NCBI GenBank assembly: GCA_047974375.1
Contig: JBKECF010000079.1
Span: 1-64,000 of the forward strand
Source: JBKECF01 sp047974375
GTDB taxonomy: Bacteria > Bacillota > Clostridia > Lachnospirales > CAMZNU01
Direction of reading: 5' to 3'
Length of the DNA: 64,000 nt
Of the stretch, positions 42,628 to 52,143 are shown in pieces; the stretch's first letter is position 1, and the number at the start of each line of letters is the position of its first letter. The notes under the pieces are model-generated. The model made no database searches. It had not been told where the DNA came from and was given only the letters and a program-made list of their open reading frames with translations. The position numbers and the translations under genes were made by a program.

Positions 42628-43839
42628 ATGAAAAAATATAATAAAGTTGTTTTAGCTTATTCAGGTGGATTAGATACTTCTATAATGATTCCATGGTTAA
42701 AAGAAAATTATGGCTGTGAAGTAATAGCTGTGTGTGGAAATGTAGGTCAAGGCGAGGAAACAATAGGCCTTGAAGAAAGAGCTCTTAAAACAGGTGCTTC
42801 TAAATTATATATTGAAGACATGGTTGAGGAGTTTGTAGATGATTTTATTGTACCTTCTGTAAAAGCAGGGGCTGTATACGAAAATAGATATTTATTAGGT
42901 ACTTCTTTTGCAAGACCTGTAATAGGTAAAAGGTTAGTAGAAATTGCAATTCAAGAAGGAGCTGACGCTATTGCTCATGGTTGTACTGGTAAAGGTAACG
43001 ACCAAGTTAGATTTGAATTAACAGTAAAGGCACTTGCACCAGAAATAGATATAATTGCTCCTTGGCGTACATGGGAATTAAAAAGCCGTGAAGATGAAAT
43101 AGCATACGCAGAGGCAAGAGATATTCCAATAACTATTACAAGAGAAACTAATTATTCTAAAGACAAAAATCTATGGCATTTATCTCATGAAGGCTTAGAT
43201 TTAGAAGACCCAGCCAATGAACCAAATTATGAAAAAATATTAGAGCTAGGTGTTTCACCAGAAAAAGCACCAGACAAAGCGACTTATGTTGAGTTGGGTT
43301 TTGAAAAAGGAGTACCAGTTGCTTTAAATGGTAAAAAATTAAAGGCAACGGCTATTTTAGAAGAGTTAAATAAAATAGGTGGGGCGAATGGAGTTGGTAT
43401 AGTAGACATGGTAGAAAATCGTCTTGTAGGTATGAAAAGCCGTGGTGTTTACGAAACTCCAGGAGGAACAATACTTTACTATGCCCACGAAGTACTAGAA
43501 CAAATTTGCTTAGATAAAGAAACTCAACATTACAAACAAGGGGTGGCTCTTAAATTTGCCGACCTTGTGTATAATGGTCAATGGTTTACACCTTTACGTG
43601 AAGCGTTATCTGCTTTTGTAGATAGTACACAAGAAACAGTAACAGGAAAAGTTAAATTAAAGCTTTATAAAGGCAATATGGTAAATGCTGGTGTAACTAG
43701 CCCATATTCATTGTATTCCGAGGAAATAGCAACTTTTGGCGAAGATGATTGTTACAATCAACAAGATGCTGAAGGCTTTATAAACCTTTTTGGATTACCA
43801 CTTACTGTAAGAGCTGAAATGTTAAAAAAACATAAATAA
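42628..43839 (+). CDS. argG: Argininosuccinate synthase
   Basis: ATP-dependent condensation of citrulline and aspartate. 403 residues: KVVLAYSGGLDTSIMIPWLK is the PP-loop, IAHGCTGKGNDQVRFELT binds ATP/aspartate, and the C-terminal half forms the tetramer arm. The start MKKYNKVV has GGAGGG 6 bases upstream; an ATG-like codon four codons earlier overlaps the site. First gene of the arginine operon. A terminator-like structure follows. Confidence 0.97.
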   Translation: MKKYNKVVLAYSGGLDTSIMIPWLKENYGCEVIAVCGNVGQGEETIGLEERALKTGASKLYIEDMVEEFVDDFIVPSVKAGAVYENRYLLGTSFARPVIGKRLVEIAIQEGADAIAHGCTGKGNDQVRFELTVKALAPEIDIIAPWRTWELKSREDEIAYAEARDIPITITRETNYSKDKNLWHLSHEGLDLEDPANEPNYEKILELGVSPEKAPDKATYVELGFEKGVPVALNGKKLKATAILEELNKIGGANGVGIVDMVENRLVGMKSRGVYETPGGTILYYAHEVLEQICLDKETQHYKQGVALKFADLVYNGQWFTPLREALSAFVDSTQETVTGKVKLKLYKGNMVNAGVTSPYSLYSEEIATFGEDDCYNQQDAEGFINLFGLPLTVRAEMLKKHK

Positions 43840-43879
43840 AATAACAATTCCAAATTTTGAAAAGATAGGGCTGAAGTTA

Positions 43880-43955
43880 GTTGGCAGTCCTTGATTATAT
43901 TACTATAGCGAAGGCTATCTAATTCAAGACTTGGTGTAACCAAGTCTTTTTTTGT
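43880..43955 (+). promoter_or_regulatory. Attenuator-like structure between argG and argH
   Basis: A terminator (AAGACTTGG, loop TGTAA-like, CCAAGTCTT, T run) occupies 43926-43955. Just upstream, AGTCCTTGATTA at 43886-43897 can pair with TAATTCAAGACT (43919-43930), enclosing a small ATAGC/GCTAT hairpin. This pairing uses the 5' arm of the terminator, so the two folds exclude each other. A plain terminator is the simpler explanation. Confidence 0.5.
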
Positions 43956-43971
43956 ATAGAAAGGAGAAAGT

Positions 43972-45348
43972 ATGAAGTTATGGGAGGGGCGTTTTTCCAA
44001 AGGTCCAGATAAAAAGTTAAATGATTTTAATTCATCTATATTATTCGACAGTAGAATGTACAAAGAGGATATAGAGGGAAGCATTGTACATAGCCAAATG
44101 CTTAGGCAACAAGGGATTATTACTAAAGTAGATGGAGATAAAATAAAAGTAACTCTAGAAGAAATTTTAAAGGATTTAGAAGAGGGGATTTTAGAAATAG
44201 ACCCAGAGTCTGAAGACATACATACTTTTGTAGAAGGCGAACTAACTAAAAGAATAGATGTTGTAGGCAAAAGATTACATACAGCCAGAAGCAGAAATGA
44301 CCAAGTAGCTGTTGATATTAGATTGTATTTGAAAAAAGAGATTAAAGAAATAGTTGAGTATATAAAGGAATTAATAAATGTACTTTGTAACAAGTCTATA
44401 GAGGAAAAAAACACTGTAATGCCTGGCTATACCCATTTACAAAGATCACAACCTATTACTTTTGGACATCATTTAATGGCATATAGTAATATGCTCTTTC
44501 GTGACATTAAAAGACTAATAAATACTTTGGAAAATATGGACGAATGTCCTTTGGGTGCAGGAGCTTTGGCGGGAACAACTTACAATATAGATAGGTTTTT
44601 CACAGCAGAGAATTTAGGGTTTAGTAAACCGACGGAAAATAGTTTAGATAGTGTTTCTGACAGGGATTTTATTATGGAATTGTTGTCCGATTTATCTATT
44701 ATTATGGTTCATTTATCAAGATTTTCTGAAGAAGTTATTTTATGGTGTTCTTGGGAATTTAAATTTGTTGAGTTAGACGATGGTTATTCAACAGGTTCGT
44801 CTATTATGCCACAAAAGAAAAATCCAGATATACCCGAGTTAATTAGAGGAAAGGCAGGTAGAGTCTTTGGGGACTTGCAAGCCAGTCTTACTTTTATGAA
44901 AGGTTTATCACTGGCCTACAATAAGGATATGCAAGAAGATAAAGAATGCGTTTTTGATGGTGTAGACACTGTTAAACTTTGTTTATCCATTTTTATTGAC
45001 ATGATTAAAACTATGAAAACAATACCGGAAAATATGAGAAATGCAGCTGCGAAAGGCTTTATAAATGCAACGGACTGTGCAGATTTTTTAGTTAAAAATG
45101 GTATGGCTTTTAGAGATGCCTATAAAATAACTGGTCAGTTAGTAGCCAAGTGTATTAGTGAAAATACTACTTTAGAAAATTTACCTATGGAAGCTTTTAA
45201 AGAATACAGCCATTTATTTAACCATAAGATATATGAGGCGATTTCTTTAGAAAAATGCGTTGAAGATAGAAAGTCATACGGAGGTCCATCGCCAGAAAGT
45301 ATAGTTTTGCAGGTGGAGAATATGAGGGGTAAGTTAAATAGTCTTTAA
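43972..45348 (+). CDS. argH: Argininosuccinate lyase
   Basis: Splits argininosuccinate to arginine and fumarate. 458 residues of the fumarase/aspartase superfamily: LWEGRFSKGPDKKLNDFNSS, LHTARSRNDQVAVDIRLYL, PGYTHLQRSQPITFGHHLM and the flexible-loop signature GSSIMPQKKNPDIPELIRGK. The catalytic serine is in GSSIMPQKKNP. AAGGAG precedes the ATG. Confidence 0.97.
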   Translation: MKLWEGRFSKGPDKKLNDFNSSILFDSRMYKEDIEGSIVHSQMLRQQGIITKVDGDKIKVTLEEILKDLEEGILEIDPESEDIHTFVEGELTKRIDVVGKRLHTARSRNDQVAVDIRLYLKKEIKEIVEYIKELINVLCNKSIEEKNTVMPGYTHLQRSQPITFGHHLMAYSNMLFRDIKRLINTLENMDECPLGAGALAGTTYNIDRFFTAENLGFSKPTENSLDSVSDRDFIMELLSDLSIIMVHLSRFSEEVILWCSWEFKFVELDDGYSTGSSIMPQKKNPDIPELIRGKAGRVFGDLQASLTFMKGLSLAYNKDMQEDKECVFDGVDTVKLCLSIFIDMIKTMKTIPENMRNAAAKGFINATDCADFLVKNGMAFRDAYKITGQLVAKCISENTTLENLPMEAFKEYSHLFNHKIYEAISLEKCVEDRKSYGGPSPESIVLQVENMRGKLNSL

Positions 45349-45360
45349 AAGAGGTGTGGT

Positions 45361-46281
45361 ATGATAAATGTTTTTATAGATGGAAATAGTGGAACAACAG
45401 GCTTGAGAATAGAAGAAAGATTGTCTAGACGAAAAGATATTAATATATTAAAAATAGATTATGATAGGCGTCATAGTATAGAAGAACGAAAAAAATTAAT
45501 AAATGAAAGTAATGTAACTTTTTTATGTTTAGAGAATGAACTGGCAGTCCAATCGGCTTCTGTTGTGGAAAATCCTAATACTGTAGTAATAGACACTTCA
45601 ACAGCGCACAGAGTTAATGAAAAATGGAGCTATGGGTTTCCAGAGCTGTCTAAGGAACAAAGAAATTTAATAGAGAGTTCAAAAAAAATAGCAAATGTAG
45701 GTTGCCATGCAGTGGGGTTTATATCAATTGTGGCTCCTCTTATAAAAAATGGAATCTTAAAAAAAGATAAGGGCATTTTTGTCCATAGCATAACAGGCTA
45801 TAGTGGTGGCGGCAAAAAAATGATTAAAGAGTATGAGGAAAACCCGCCTGAATATTTTAAAGCTCCATTGCAATATGGTTTAAATTTAAATCACAAGCAT
45901 TTGCCAGAAATGAAAAAATATACAGGATTGGAACAGGAGCTTGTATTCAATCCTATATTAGGTAATTTTTATTCTGGAATGGCAGTATCCGTTCCATTAT
46001 TAAATAAATTGGGAAGTAAAGAATATATTCTAGAAGTACTAAAAGAACATTATAGTCAGTCGAAAATAATTACTGTAGAGGATGAAAAGGCTTTTGAAAA
46101 TGGAAAGGTAAATCCTTTATTAATGTCTAATAAAGACAGCATGAAAATAGTTGTATATGGCGATGAAAATATAGAAGTTGTGTCTGTCTTTGATAATTTG
46201 GGAAAAGGGGCATCGGGCTCGGCAATACAAAACATGAATATAGCATTAGGGCTAGAGGAAACACTAGGCCTTAGTTTGTAG
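45361..46281 (+). CDS. argC: N-acetyl-gamma-glutamyl-phosphate reductase (short type)
   Basis: NADPH-dependent third step of ornithine synthesis. 306 residues, the type 2 (short) ArgC: VFIDGNSGTTGLRIEERLSR is the Rossmann opening, and VGCHAVGFISIVAPL holds the catalytic Cys. TGYSGGGKKMIKEYE is typical. Starts 13 bases after argH. Confidence 0.93.
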   Translation: MINVFIDGNSGTTGLRIEERLSRRKDINILKIDYDRRHSIEERKKLINESNVTFLCLENELAVQSASVVENPNTVVIDTSTAHRVNEKWSYGFPELSKEQRNLIESSKKIANVGCHAVGFISIVAPLIKNGILKKDKGIFVHSITGYSGGGKKMIKEYEENPPEYFKAPLQYGLNLNHKHLPEMKKYTGLEQELVFNPILGNFYSGMAVSVPLLNKLGSKEYILEVLKEHYSQSKIITVEDEKAFENGKVNPLLMSNKDSMKIVVYGDENIEVVSVFDNLGKGASGSAIQNMNIALGLEETLGLSL

Positions 46282-46299
46282 TAACTAGAAAGGAGAAAT

Positions 46300-47514
46300 A
46301 TGAAGATAATTAATGGAGGTTTAGTTGCCCCAAAAGGTTTTAAAGCTGGGGGTATACATTGTGGCATAAGAAAGAATGCTACTAAAAAAGACTTGGCTGT
46401 AATTTTATCAGAAAAAGTTGGTGTGGCGGCAGCTGTGTATACAAAAAATCTTGTAAAAGGTGCTCCTATTTTAGTAACTAAAAGCAATTTGAAAGACGGC
46501 TATGCGCAAGGGGTCATTGTAAATAGTGGTAATGCAAACACTTGCAACGATAATGGAGTGGAAATTGCTGAAGAAATGTGTAAACTTTTCGGCGAAAAGT
46601 ACAATATTCTTAAGGAGAATGTAATTATTGCATCTACTGGTGTAATAGGGGAAAAATTAAATATTGAGCCTATTAAAAAAGGTTTACAGGAAATAGAAAT
46701 AAGAAATGATTTTTCGGGAAGTAATGATGCAAGCTGTGCCATAATGACTACGGACTTAGTAAATAAGGAGTTTGCCATAGAGTTTTATATAAATGAGGTG
46801 CTATGTAAAATTGGAGTTATAGCAAAAGGTTCTGGTATGATACATCCCAATATGGCAACAATGTTAGGTTTTATAACAACAGATGTAAATATTTCTTGTA
46901 AAATGCTAGAAGAAGCCCTTACTCTGTCTGTAGAAGATACTTACAACATGTTAAGTGTAGATGGAGATACTTCTACAAATGATATGGTGTCAATAATAGC
47001 TAATGGATTAAGTGGAAATAAAATAATTGATGAAAAAGACGAAAACTTTTATGAGTTTTTAAAGGCGCTTAAATTTGTAAATGAAAAAATAGTTTTAAGA
47101 ATGGCAAAAGATGGTGAAGGGGCTACAAAATTATTATTAGTAAATGTAGACGGTGCAATAGATACTCATACAGCGAAAGTAATAGCGAAATCTGTATGTT
47201 GTTCATCATTAGTTAAAACGGCAATTTTTGGGACAGACGCAAACTGGGGACGTATACTATGTGCCATGGGCTATAGTGGAGTTGACTTTAATGTTGATAA
47301 TGTGAAAGTTGAATTAGTTTCGGCAGTAGGTAAAGTTTTAGTTTGCGAAAAAGGTAGAGGTGTAACTTTTTCTGAGGAGAAAGCTTTAAAAGTTCTGCAA
47401 GAAGATGAAATTACTATAGATATTACCCTTTACGAAGGCGACGGTAAAGCAAGGGCATATGGTTGTGATTTAACCTATGAATATGTAAAAATAAATGGTG
47501 AGTATAGATCCTAA
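46300..47514 (+). CDS. argJ: Ornithine acetyltransferase / N-acetylglutamate synthase
   Basis: Recycles the acetyl group from N-acetylornithine to glutamate. 404 residues; the precursor self-cleaves before the nucleophile Thr in HPNMATMLGFITT. GVAAAVYTKNLVKGAPILVT and VNSGNANTC near the N-terminus are family motifs. Whether it is bifunctional (also using acetyl-CoA) cannot be told, but no separate argA was seen and ArgJ allows a cyclic pathway. Confidence 0.95.
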   Translation: MKIINGGLVAPKGFKAGGIHCGIRKNATKKDLAVILSEKVGVAAAVYTKNLVKGAPILVTKSNLKDGYAQGVIVNSGNANTCNDNGVEIAEEMCKLFGEKYNILKENVIIASTGVIGEKLNIEPIKKGLQEIEIRNDFSGSNDASCAIMTTDLVNKEFAIEFYINEVLCKIGVIAKGSGMIHPNMATMLGFITTDVNISCKMLEEALTLSVEDTYNMLSVDGDTSTNDMVSIIANGLSGNKIIDEKDENFYEFLKALKFVNEKIVLRMAKDGEGATKLLLVNVDGAIDTHTAKVIAKSVCCSSLVKTAIFGTDANWGRILCAMGYSGVDFNVDNVKVELVSAVGKVLVCEKGRGVTFSEEKALKVLQEDEITIDITLYEGDGKARAYGCDLTYEYVKINGEYRS

Positions 47515-47523
47515 GGAGTAGTT

Positions 47524-48387
47524 ATGGTATCAAATCAAGTTAAAAGTGAAATATTAGTAAACGCCATACCTTACATACAAAAATATTTCGGAAAAATTGT
47601 TGTAATAAAATATGGTGGTAGTGCAATGTTAAAAGAGAGTTTAAAAAACTCTGTTATGGAAGATATTGTGTTGCTGAATTTAATAGGTGTTAAAGTAGTT
47701 CTTGTACATGGCGGCGGACCGGAAATAAATGGGGTTCTGGAAAAGATGGGTAAGGAATCAAAGTTTATAGATGGTTTGCGCTACACAGATGAAGAAACTA
47801 TAGATATAGTGCAAATGGTTTTAAGTGGAAAAGTAAATAAAGACCTAGTGGCGCTTATAGAACAACTAAAAGGTAAGGCTATAGGGCTATGTGGCATCGA
47901 TAATTCAATGATAAAAGCGAAAAAGATTTCTGGTGTAGACTTAGGTTATGTAGGTGAAGTAACAGAGGTAAATACAAAGCCGATTTTAGAAATCCTAGAA
48001 AATGGTCATATTCCAGTTATAGCAACTTTAGGCATTGGGGAAAATAATAAAAAGTACAATATTAATGCAGATACCGCAGCTAGCAAAATAGCAAGTAGCC
48101 TAGGTGCAGAAAATTTAATTTTATTAACAGATACTCTAGGGATATTAAGAGATAAAGAAGATGACGAAACCCTTATAGAAGAAATATATTTAAAAGATAT
48201 TGATGGGTTAATTGAGGAAGGTGTTGTGCAAGGTGGCATGATTCCGAAAATTAAATGTTGTGAAGATGCAGTAAAGTGCGGTGTTAAAAAAGCGGTTATA
48301 TTAGATGGTAGAATTGAACATTCTATATTAGTTGAAATGCTTACAAATGAGGGTGTAGGAACAATGGTAAAGAAGGTGAAGTTATGA
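47524..48387 (+). CDS. argB: Acetylglutamate kinase
   Basis: Phosphorylates N-acetylglutamate; in cyclic pathways it is the usual arginine feedback target. 287 residues: VVIKYGGSAMLKESLKNSVM, VLVHGGGPEINGVLEKMGKE, and NINADTAASKIASSLGAENL are amino-acid-kinase motifs. It has an N-terminal helix (VKSEILVNAIPYIQKYFGK) of the kind found in arginine-sensitive hexameric enzymes. Overlaps argD by 4 bases. Confidence 0.96.
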   Translation: MVSNQVKSEILVNAIPYIQKYFGKIVVIKYGGSAMLKESLKNSVMEDIVLLNLIGVKVVLVHGGGPEINGVLEKMGKESKFIDGLRYTDEETIDIVQMVLSGKVNKDLVALIEQLKGKAIGLCGIDNSMIKAKKISGVDLGYVGEVTEVNTKPILEILENGHIPVIATLGIGENNKKYNINADTAASKIASSLGAENLILLTDTLGILRDKEDDETLIEEIYLKDIDGLIEEGVVQGGMIPKIKCCEDAVKCGVKKAVILDGRIEHSILVEMLTNEGVGTMVKKVKL

Positions 48388-49550
48388 GCTTAAAAGATAA
48401 AGATAAAAGGTATATTTCTAACACCTATAAAAGATTTGATGTTGAAATAGAAAAAGGGAAAAACGCAACCTGCTTTGATTTCAGTGGAAAAGAGTACATA
48501 GATTTTACAAGTGGAATAGGTGTTAACTCCTTGGGGTTTGCTAATGAAAAAATAAACAATGCAATAGTTCAGCAGATTAATAAAATATCCCATATATCAA
48601 ATTTATATTATACAGAACCATGTATAAAATTAAGTGAAAAATTATGTGAAATAAGTAAAATGGATAAAGTTTTTTTTGCTAATAGTGGTGCGGAGGCTAA
48701 CGAAGGAGCAATAAAGGCTGCAAGGAAGTATTCTTTTGATAAATATGGAGCGGATAGAAATGAAATAATAACATTAAATAAATCTTTTCATGGTAGAACT
48801 ATGGCGACCTTATCGGCAACGGGGCAAGATTATTTTCATAATTATTTTCATCCTTTTCTAGAGGGCTTTTTATACGCAGATGCAGATATTAAAAGTATAA
48901 GTAAAAAAATTTCTTCTAAAACTTGTGCCGTTATGATTGAGATGATACAAGGTGAGGGTGGAGTTTTGCCTGTAGATAATACCTTTGTAAAAGAGCTTGA
49001 AAGTTTATGTAATGAATTGGATATACTATTAATTATTGACGAGGTACAAACTGGAATTGGTAGAACAGGGAAGTTTTTTGCCCACGAATATGCACAGATA
49101 AAACCGGACATAGTTACAGTAGCGAAAGGCCTTGGGGGAGGACTTCCTATAGGAGCAATATTATTTAATGAAAAAGTAGGCGGTGTATTCACCTATGGAA
49201 ATCACGGTTCAACTTTTGGTGGAAATCCTGTAGTTTGCGCTAGTGCTTTAGTGGTTGTTGATGAAATAGCTGATGAGGGTTTTTTAAATGAAGTAATAAA
49301 AAAAGGTGAGCATATTGAAAAAAAGTTGCTTGATTTACCCCATATAAAAAATGTATTTTATAAAGGCTTAATGTTTGGCATAGAAATTGATATAGAGGCA
49401 ATAGATGTTGTAAATAAAGCTATAGAAAATGGATTGCTTTTATTAACGGCGAAAAGCAAATTAAGATTTTTACCACCTCTTACAATTTCCTATGAAGAAC
49501 TTAATAAGGGTTTGGAAATACTTAGTAAGGTAATGTTGGATTTAAAATAA
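48384..49550 (+). CDS. argD: Acetylornithine aminotransferase
   Basis: PLP enzyme, class III aminotransferase, 388 residues. VFFANSGAEANEGAIKAARK binds phosphate, LLIIDEVQTGIGRTGKFFAH carries the PLP-contacting Asp, and TVAKGLGGGLPIGAIL has the Schiff-base Lys. Translation coupled to argB (ATGA overlap). Confidence 0.95.
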   Translation: MSLKDKDKRYISNTYKRFDVEIEKGKNATCFDFSGKEYIDFTSGIGVNSLGFANEKINNAIVQQINKISHISNLYYTEPCIKLSEKLCEISKMDKVFFANSGAEANEGAIKAARKYSFDKYGADRNEIITLNKSFHGRTMATLSATGQDYFHNYFHPFLEGFLYADADIKSISKKISSKTCAVMIEMIQGEGGVLPVDNTFVKELESLCNELDILLIIDEVQTGIGRTGKFFAHEYAQIKPDIVTVAKGLGGGLPIGAILFNEKVGGVFTYGNHGSTFGGNPVVCASALVVVDEIADEGFLNEVIKKGEHIEKKLLDLPHIKNVFYKGLMFGIEIDIEAIDVVNKAIENGLLLLTAKSKLRFLPPLTISYEELNKGLEILSKVMLDLK

Positions 49551-49560
49551 GGAGTTTATT

Positions 49561-50463
49561 ATGAAGCATTTATTAAAATTATTGGATTATAGTAAAGAAG
49601 AAATAATTGAGATTTTAGATTTGGCAGACAAACTAAAAAAAGAAACTAAAGAGGGAGTGCCTCATGAAATATTAAAAGGAAAAACTTTAGGAATGATTTT
49701 TACGAAATCTTCTACAAGAACAAGGGTATCCTTTGAAGTGGGCATTAAACAACTAGGTGGAACAGGACTATTTTTGTCTTCCAATGACATACAACTAGGC
49801 CGAGGGGAATCCATAAAAGATACAGCACGTGTATTGTCAAGGTATTTAGATGGAATAATGATTCGTACTTTTAAGCAAAGTGATGTAGAAGACTTGGCTG
49901 AGTATGGGAATATACCAATTATAAATGGACTAACAGATGATTATCATCCATGCCAAATATTAGCAGATTTACAGACCATACGAGAGCATAAAGGAACTTT
50001 AGAGGGATTAAAAATGGCATATATTGGTGATGGAAATAATATGGCAAACTCTTTAATTGTTGGTTGTTTAAAAGTTGGTATGAAAGTTTCTATAGCAACG
50101 CCAACAAATTATATCCCAATGGAAGAAGTGCTGAACTTTGCCAATGGATACAGTGATTTCGAGCTTGTAGAAAATCCAAATGATGCTGTAAAAAATGCAG
50201 ATGTTGTTATTACAGATGTATGGGCATCCATGGGACAAGAGGGGGAAGCTAAAGAGCGTATGGCAGCCTTTAAAAATTATCAAATAAATAGAGAGCTTAT
50301 GGCTAAGGCTAATAAAGATGCCATTGTGTTACATTGTTTACCAGCACATAAGGGCGAGGAAATTACAGAGGAAATTTTTGAAAAATACGCAAATATTATT
50401 TTTGATGAAGCTGAAAATAGATTACACGCACAAAAGGCTGTCATGGTTAAATTAATGAAGTAA
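49561..50463 (+). CDS. argF: Ornithine carbamoyltransferase
   Basis: Forms citrulline from ornithine and carbamoyl phosphate. 300 residues: FTKSSTRTRVSFEVGIKQLG (carbamoyl-phosphate site STRTR), DDYHPCQILADLQTI, and VLHCLPAHKGEEITEEI with the catalytic HCLP. Last gene of the operon; a strong terminator follows. Confidence 0.97.
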   Translation: MKHLLKLLDYSKEEIIEILDLADKLKKETKEGVPHEILKGKTLGMIFTKSSTRTRVSFEVGIKQLGGTGLFLSSNDIQLGRGESIKDTARVLSRYLDGIMIRTFKQSDVEDLAEYGNIPIINGLTDDYHPCQILADLQTIREHKGTLEGLKMAYIGDGNNMANSLIVGCLKVGMKVSIATPTNYIPMEEVLNFANGYSDFELVENPNDAVKNADVVITDVWASMGQEGEAKERMAAFKNYQINRELMAKANKDAIVLHCLPAHKGEEITEEIFEKYANIIFDEAENRLHAQKAVMVKLMK

Positions 50464-50470
50464 GTAAAGG

Positions 50471-50498
50471 AATCACAGTTTATAACTGTGATTTTTTT
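50471..50498 (+). terminator. Terminator of the arginine operon
   Basis: AATCACAGTT and AACTGTGATT form a perfect 10-bp stem with a 3-base loop, followed by seven T. Confidence 0.92.
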
Positions 50499-50565
50499 GT
50501 ATAACAACTTGTAATATCATGAATGTATTGTTATACTTGTTTTAAAATGAAGAGGAGTTGATGTA

Positions 50566-51633
50566 ATGTTAGTTGGAATTGTGGGGACTGGGCTTATTAG
50601 CAATATGCATGCCAAAGCAATAAAAGCGACGGGATGTGATATTATATTTTCTGTTAATGATAATATAGATGAGGCAAAAATATTTAATGCAAAATACAAT
50701 ATACCCTATAGTTTTAGGGATATAGATAATGCTATTTCGAAGTTTGAAGTATCTGTTTTACATATTTGTACGCCACCTTATATACATTATGAATATGCGA
50801 AAAAAGCCTTGGAGAATAATATTCATGTAATTGTAGAAAAACCACTATGCCTAGATACAAATGAAGCAAAAGAGTTAATGGAATTAGCTCAGAAAAAAAA
50901 TTTAATATGTGCAGTTAATTATAATGTTAGGTTTTACGATCAAATATTAGAAATGAGAAAGTTAATAAACTACAAAAATTTTGGAGAGCCTGTTTTATTA
51001 CGTTGTCATTATTTACAGGAGTTTCATGTTTTACCTGCTTATTTTTCTTGGCGTTACAATGAAAAAAAGGGAGGAAAAATGCGAGCTGTAACAGAAATAG
51101 GCTCTCATATACTAGATTTAATAAGATTTGTAACAAATGTTGAAATATCTCAAGTAAGTGCAAACTTTGGCAAGCTTAACCAAAGAAGATATTTGGAAGG
51201 CAACCTAATGCATGAAAATAAAGTGGATAATTCTACAGAAATTGCAATAAATAGCGAAGATGTATGTTTTATAAATTTTAAATTAGCCAATGGGGCAATA
51301 GGAAATATTTTTTTATCTGAAATTTCCATAGGTCATACAAATGAAATAGAAATAGAGGTTACTAGTCGAAAAAATTCAGTTTTATGGAATACTGACAAAC
51401 CATACGCCCTTAGTTACTGTAGCAAAGACAATGGAAATAGGGTTTTAAATTCCGACTTTGGAGTTGGTTTTGAAGAGACTTTCAATAGATTTGTTGCAGA
51501 TATTTATAACAAAATAGAATTTAGACATAATGAATATGATTTTGCGACGTTTACAGATGGTTATATAAATGTAAAAATCTGTGAAAGGCTTTATGAAAGC
51601 AATAATGCGAATGGGAAATGGCTAGAGGTGTAG
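50566..51633 (+). CDS. Gfo/Idh/MocA-family oxidoreductase
   Basis: 355 residues. N-terminal Rossmann domain (VGIVGTGLISNMHAKAIKAT) and the family EKP motif in HVIVEKPLCLDTNEAKELME; the C-terminal alpha/beta domain has EIGSHILDLIRFVTN with the conserved His. These enzymes oxidise or reduce sugars and sugar-like compounds with NAD(P). The gene opens a run with a DUF985 cupin, purine nucleoside phosphorylase and a BMP importer, so a nucleoside-derived or related sugar is a plausible substrate, but this is inference. It is preceded by GAGGAG. Confidence 0.87.
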   Translation: MLVGIVGTGLISNMHAKAIKATGCDIIFSVNDNIDEAKIFNAKYNIPYSFRDIDNAISKFEVSVLHICTPPYIHYEYAKKALENNIHVIVEKPLCLDTNEAKELMELAQKKNLICAVNYNVRFYDQILEMRKLINYKNFGEPVLLRCHYLQEFHVLPAYFSWRYNEKKGGKMRAVTEIGSHILDLIRFVTNVEISQVSANFGKLNQRRYLEGNLMHENKVDNSTEIAINSEDVCFINFKLANGAIGNIFLSEISIGHTNEIEIEVTSRKNSVLWNTDKPYALSYCSKDNGNRVLNSDFGVGFEETFNRFVADIYNKIEFRHNEYDFATFTDGYINVKICERLYESNNANGKWLEV

Positions 51634-51637
51634 GGAT

Positions 51638-52126
51638 ATGGAAATAAAACTAGTTGAAGAAATTATTAAAAATTATAACTTGAAAAAATTAGAGGAAGAA
51701 GGTGTATATGTAGATAAAATATATTGTAGTCCATTTTCTTATAAAGAGGATGTAGGAGTTGGCTCATCAATGATTGGGCTTTATTCGCCCTATGTAAATA
51801 GTAAGTCTTGTTTTCATAAATTAACTAACGATGAGCTTTGGCATTTTTATGGCGGTGATCCGTTAGAGTTATACTTATTGTATGAAGATGGAAAAACAGA
51901 AAACATAATTTTAGGCTCGGACTTTAGAAAAGGTCATAGAACTACTTATGTTGTAAAAGCCAATACTTGGCAAGGTGGATGTACATATTCAGGCGGGGTT
52001 TATTCCCTTTTTGGCTGTACAGTATTTCCAGAATTTACTATAGATTGTTTTACTGCTGGCGAAGTTGATTATTTGGTTAACAAGTATCCAGAAATGAAGG
52101 ATGTTATTTTAAAGTTGACAATATAA
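51638..52126 (+). CDS. DUF985 cupin-domain protein
   Basis: 162 residues. The conserved DUF985 (COG3542) pattern is seen: SSMIGLYSPYV, then KLTNDELWHFYGGDPLELYL (metal-cupin motif) and VVKANTWQGGCTY, SLFGCTVFPEF. Members are small cupins of uncertain role, proposed as sugar-binding or isomerase-like. Starts 4 bases after the oxidoreductase gene, so the two are co-translated. Confidence 0.83.
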   Translation: MEIKLVEEIIKNYNLKKLEEEGVYVDKIYCSPFSYKEDVGVGSSMIGLYSPYVNSKSCFHKLTNDELWHFYGGDPLELYLLYEDGKTENIILGSDFRKGHRTTYVVKANTWQGGCTYSGGVYSLFGCTVFPEFTIDCFTAGEVDYLVNKYPEMKDVILKLTI

Positions 52127-52143
52127 AATTTTAAGGAGGATAT

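Noticed and set aside
52127..52143. Purine riboswitch before the nucleoside phosphorylase gene
   Set aside because: The gap to the cupin gene is only 17 bases, too short for an aptamer, and no aptamer sequence was seen before the oxidoreductase either.
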